Of a stretch of DNA of 64,000 bases, positions 61,257-64,000 are shown in pieces (the first letter of the stretch is position 1; the number at the start of each line of letters is the position of its first letter). The notes under the pieces are model-generated. The model was not told the origin of the DNA. It saw nothing but the letters and a program-made list of their open reading frames with translations, and did no database searches. The position numbers and the translations under genes were made by a program. This stretch comes from Seonamhaeicola sediminis (GTDB taxonomy: Bacteria; Bacteroidota; Bacteroidia; Flavobacteriales; Flavobacteriaceae): positions 124,001 to 188,000 of the forward strand of contig NZ_SMZJ02000006.1 of the NCBI RefSeq assembly GCF_004358095.2, given 5' to 3'.

Positions 61257-63629
61257 ATGAAATACCATCTTTTGTGGTTTCTTTTTTTATCTTTTTTTGT
61301 TTGTAAAAGTATAGCACAGGAAAAATTTACCTTGAGCGGTATCATTACTGAAGAAACAAGTAATGAAACCCTTATTGGTGTTAATATTATTTTTCCAGAA
61401 ATACAATCTGGAACTACCACCAATGAATATGGCTTTTATTCCATCACTTTACCAAAAGGCATTTATACTCTTACCATTAGTTATTTAGGATACTCAACAA
61501 TTTCAGAAACCATTAATCTAAATAAAGATTTTACCAAAAACTTTAGTTTAGAAAATAGTCTAGAAAATTTAGATGCCGTTGTTATAACCGAGGATATTGA
61601 AAAACTCAGTATAAAAAAACCTCAAATGAGTGTTAACAAACTTACCTCTGCTACTATCAAAGAAATTCCGGTGGTACTTGGTGAATCTGATATTGTTAAA
61701 GCCATTACGCTTTTACCAGGAGTTACTACTGTTGGTGAAGGTGCCTCAGGATTTAATGTAAGAGGGGGTGCTGCAGACCAGAATTTAATCCTTTTAGACG
61801 AAGCTATCATTTACAATTCGTCTCATTTGTTTGGTTTTTTCTCGGTTTTCAATCCCGATGCAATAAAAGACTTAAGACTATACAAAGGCGGTATTCCCGC
61901 TCGTTATGGCGGACGTGTTTCTTCTGTTTTAGATATTTATCAAAAAGAAGGTAATAGTAAACAATTCCATATGAATGGAGGTATTGGGGCGGTATCAAGT
62001 AGGTTGTTAGCAGAGGGACCTTTAAAAAAAGACAAAGGCGCTTTTCTACTTGGTGGAAGATCTAGTTATGCACATTTGTTTTTACCACTTTTTGATATTG
62101 AGAATATTGCCTATTTCTATGACCTAAATACCAAGTTGAGTTACAAGATAAACGACAGGAATAATATTTATTTGTCAGGATATTTTGGAAGAGATGTTTT
62201 TAGTATTGAAGATAGTTTTGAAAACATATATGGAAACTCCGTATTAAACTTTAGGTGGAATCATCTGTATTCAGATAAATTATTCTCTAATCTATCATTG
62301 ATTTATTCTGATTATTATTACGATTTAAAATTAAGTTTTGTTGGATTTGAATGGGTTTCCGGTATCAGAAACTTTAATTTTAAATATGACTTTAAACATT
62401 ATCTTTCCAATAAATTAAAGCTTCAATACGGCTTAAATAGCATCTACTATAAGTTTAACCCAGGAGATATAAAACCTACATCAGAAACATCTGGTATAAA
62501 TCCTTTTAAGCTTATTGATAAATATGCTTTTGAAAATGCTTTATACATTGATGCAGAACATAAACTTTCAGACAGACTTTCAGTATCATATGGTTTGAGA
62601 CTTAGCTCCTTTTTAAGACTTGGTCAAGATGAACTCAATATTTATGATAATGATCAGGCCTTAGTATTCAACGAAGATCTTCAAATCTATGAAGCTGCAG
62701 AACCCATAGATACAGAAACGTTTGAAAGAAGTGATGTTATTAAAAATTTCCTCAATTTTGAACCAAGATTTTCAATGGCTTTACAGTTAGACACTAATAG
62801 TTCTTTAAAGGCTAGTTATAATAAAATGTATCAATACCTACATTTATTATCAAATACTAACGCACCTACTCCATTAGATATTTGGACACCTAGCGGTAAG
62901 TACATTAAACCGCAATCGTTACATCAATATGCCGTGGGATACTTCAAAAATTTTAAAAACAATCTATACTCTCTAGAAATAGAAAGTTTTTATAAAACCA
63001 TTGATAATAGAATTGACTATATAGATGGGGCTGACTTAATTGCTAACAATGCCATAGAACAGGTTATACTAAACGGACAAGCTAGAGCTTATGGATTAGA
63101 ACTTTTGCTAAGAAAAAACGAAGGAAAATTTAAAGGTTGGTTGGCCTATACCCTATCAAAATCTGAACAGCAGACCAAAGGACCTACAACTACTGAGACT
63201 GGAATTAATAATGGGGAATGGTACAGAACACCGTTTGATAAAACTCATGACATTTCATTAACAACAAGTTACAATTGGAACGACAGGATAAAATTGAATG
63301 CAAACTTTTTACTGCAAACAGGGCAACCGGTAACTTTTCCAAATAGCCAATACGAGTATAACGGTATTAATATTCCAAATTTTGGTTTAAGAAATGAAAA
63401 CAGACTACCCTCTTACAACAGGTTAGATGTTTCAGTTACTTATGAACCTAAACAGAAAAAGAAAAAGAACTGGAAAAGTCATTGGGTGTTAAGTATTTAC
63501 AATGTATACAACCGTAAAAATGCAGCATCTATAACATTTGGTCAAAACTTTGATACTGGTTTAAATGAAGCCACAAGACTAGCCCTTTTTGGTATTGTTC
63601 CATCAATATCTTATAACTTTAAGCTATAA
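61257..63629 (+). CDS. TonB-dependent receptor with carboxypeptidase-like N-terminal domain
   Basis: A 790-residue outer-membrane receptor. Signal peptide ends near CKSIAQ. Residues about 22-105 form a CarboxypepD_reg-like domain (FTLSGIITEETSNETLIGVN, TTTNEYGFYSITLP). The plug follows (KSPQMSVNKL region, PVVLGESDIVKAITLLPGV, GFNVRGGAADQNLILLDEA), then a beta-barrel (about residues 215-790) ending in an aromatic strand. No SusD homologue follows; a DUF4249 lipoprotein does. This receptor-DUF4249 pair recurs in Bacteroidota. Substrate unknown. Confidence 0.9.
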   Translation: MKYHLLWFLFLSFFVCKSIAQEKFTLSGIITEETSNETLIGVNIIFPEIQSGTTTNEYGFYSITLPKGIYTLTISYLGYSTISETINLNKDFTKNFSLENSLENLDAVVITEDIEKLSIKKPQMSVNKLTSATIKEIPVVLGESDIVKAITLLPGVTTVGEGASGFNVRGGAADQNLILLDEAIIYNSSHLFGFFSVFNPDAIKDLRLYKGGIPARYGGRVSSVLDIYQKEGNSKQFHMNGGIGAVSSRLLAEGPLKKDKGAFLLGGRSSYAHLFLPLFDIENIAYFYDLNTKLSYKINDRNNIYLSGYFGRDVFSIEDSFENIYGNSVLNFRWNHLYSDKLFSNLSLIYSDYYYDLKLSFVGFEWVSGIRNFNFKYDFKHYLSNKLKLQYGLNSIYYKFNPGDIKPTSETSGINPFKLIDKYAFENALYIDAEHKLSDRLSVSYGLRLSSFLRLGQDELNIYDNDQALVFNEDLQIYEAAEPIDTETFERSDVIKNFLNFEPRFSMALQLDTNSSLKASYNKMYQYLHLLSNTNAPTPLDIWTPSGKYIKPQSLHQYAVGYFKNFKNNLYSLEIESFYKTIDNRIDYIDGADLIANNAIEQVILNGQARAYGLELLLRKNEGKFKGWLAYTLSKSEQQTKGPTTTETGINNGEWYRTPFDKTHDISLTTSYNWNDRIKLNANFLLQTGQPVTFPNSQYEYNGINIPNFGLRNENRLPSYNRLDVSVTYEPKQKKKKNWKSHWVLSIYNVYNRKNAASITFGQNFDTGLNEATRLALFGIVPSISYNFKL

Positions 63630-63630
63630 A

Positions 63631-64000
63631 ATGAATAGATTAATTTACATAATTGCTCTTAGCTTACTAATAATTTCATGTGAAGATGTTATTGATGTAG
63701 ATTTAAAAACTGCTGAAACCAGATTGGTAATTGATGCTTCATTAAGCTGGGAAAAGGGTACCCTAGGTAACAATCAGGAAATAAAACTATCACTTACAGC
63801 ACCTTATTTTAGTAACACAATTCCTGCTGCAACAGGAGCAACGGTTGTGGTGACTGACTCTAACAATAATACGTTTAACTTTATAGAACAAGGTAATTCA
63901 GGAGTTTACCAAAACAACACCTTTATTCCTGAAATTAATGGCGTTTACACACTTACAGTCAATTATAATAACGAAATTTATACAGCTACAGAATCATTAA
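63631..64000 (+). CDS. DUF4249-type lipoprotein, N-terminal part (cut by window edge)
   Basis: The frame starts at an ATG one base after the TonB receptor stop and is open to the window end. It begins with a lipoprotein signal (MNRLIYIIALSLLIISCED, Cys 17), then DVIDVDLKTAETRLVIDASL and beta-rich sequence, the usual start of DUF4249 proteins. These are surface or periplasmic lipoproteins paired with TonB receptors. The one-base spacing implies an operon. The C-terminus is outside the window. Confidence 0.85.
   Translation, partial: MNRLIYIIALSLLIISCEDVIDVDLKTAETRLVIDASLSWEKGTLGNNQEIKLSLTAPYFSNTIPAATGATVVVTDSNNNTFNFIEQGNSGVYQNNTFIPEINGVYTLTVNYNNEIYTATESL

Overview
The window reads as chromosomal DNA of a marine-type member of the Flavobacteriaceae (Bacteroidota). 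The sequence is AT-rich. Promoters carry the Bacteroidota -7 element TANNTTTG. Gene content is typical of the group: a fused CcoN-CcoO cbb3 oxidase, an OmpP1/FadL protein beside a Trp/Asn/Gly-repeat lipoprotein, a LETM1-like protein, DUF3810, a TonB-dependent receptor followed by a DUF4249 lipoprotein, a monomeric isocitrate dehydrogenase and an archaeal-type prolyl-tRNA synthetase. No prophage, CRISPR array or intact insertion sequence is visible.

Layout. 1-4051: beta-oxidation operon (end of a FadJ-like protein, thiolase, acyl-CoA dehydrogenase), with a MITE-like inverted repeat between the first two genes. 4142-7758: secreted M28 and M1 peptidases and a YdeI-like protein. 7755-12035 (minus): a three-gene sugar operon with a HAD phosphatase/glycosidase fusion, a sucrose-phosphate-synthase-type glycosyltransferase and a fructokinase. 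12289-14887 (minus): a MoxR-like ATPase and VWA protein pair. 14975-24610: a Crp/Fnr regulator divergent from the cbb3 oxidase cluster (copper ATPase, ccoS, ccoNO, ccoQ, ccoP, ccoG, ccoH, SafE-like protein). 24794-29897: a TetR-controlled export operon (ABC protein, HlyD adaptor, TolC-like channel) whose ABC protein has degenerate catalytic motifs. 29979-32196 (minus): hemN and a universal stress protein. 32318-44855: YceI lipoprotein, ArgE-like deacetylase, LETM1-like protein, tRNA-Pro, trxB, asparaginase with dicarboxylate symporter, rpsT, tRNA-Glu, proS, and the repeat lipoprotein with its outer-membrane neighbour. 45030-64000: housekeeping and envelope genes (folE, cysS, yidD, pepD, two SpoU-type methyltransferases, an M48 protease, a DEAD-box helicase, rplS, icd, a TonB receptor).

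How the parts work together. Three promoters (copper ATPase, ccoS-ccoNO operon, hemN-usp operon) each carry an ATGAYNNNNRTCAT dyad. In all three the dyad centre is 29.5 bp from the first base of a TANNTTTG-like -7 element. This is class II activator geometry and points to one oxygen-responsive regulon run by the Crp/Fnr protein encoded in the cluster. The sugar operon encodes what looks like a complete make-and-break cycle for a fructose-containing disaccharide.

Most unusual items: two intergenic regions (53839-54032 and about 58278-58785) that share 5' and 3' sequence motifs and a similar predicted fold, and look like two copies of an unrecognised structured RNA; the degenerate ABC exporter; the phosphatase/glycosidase fusion; and several dispersed-repeat relics, including a partial duplication of the start of tRNA-Pro.
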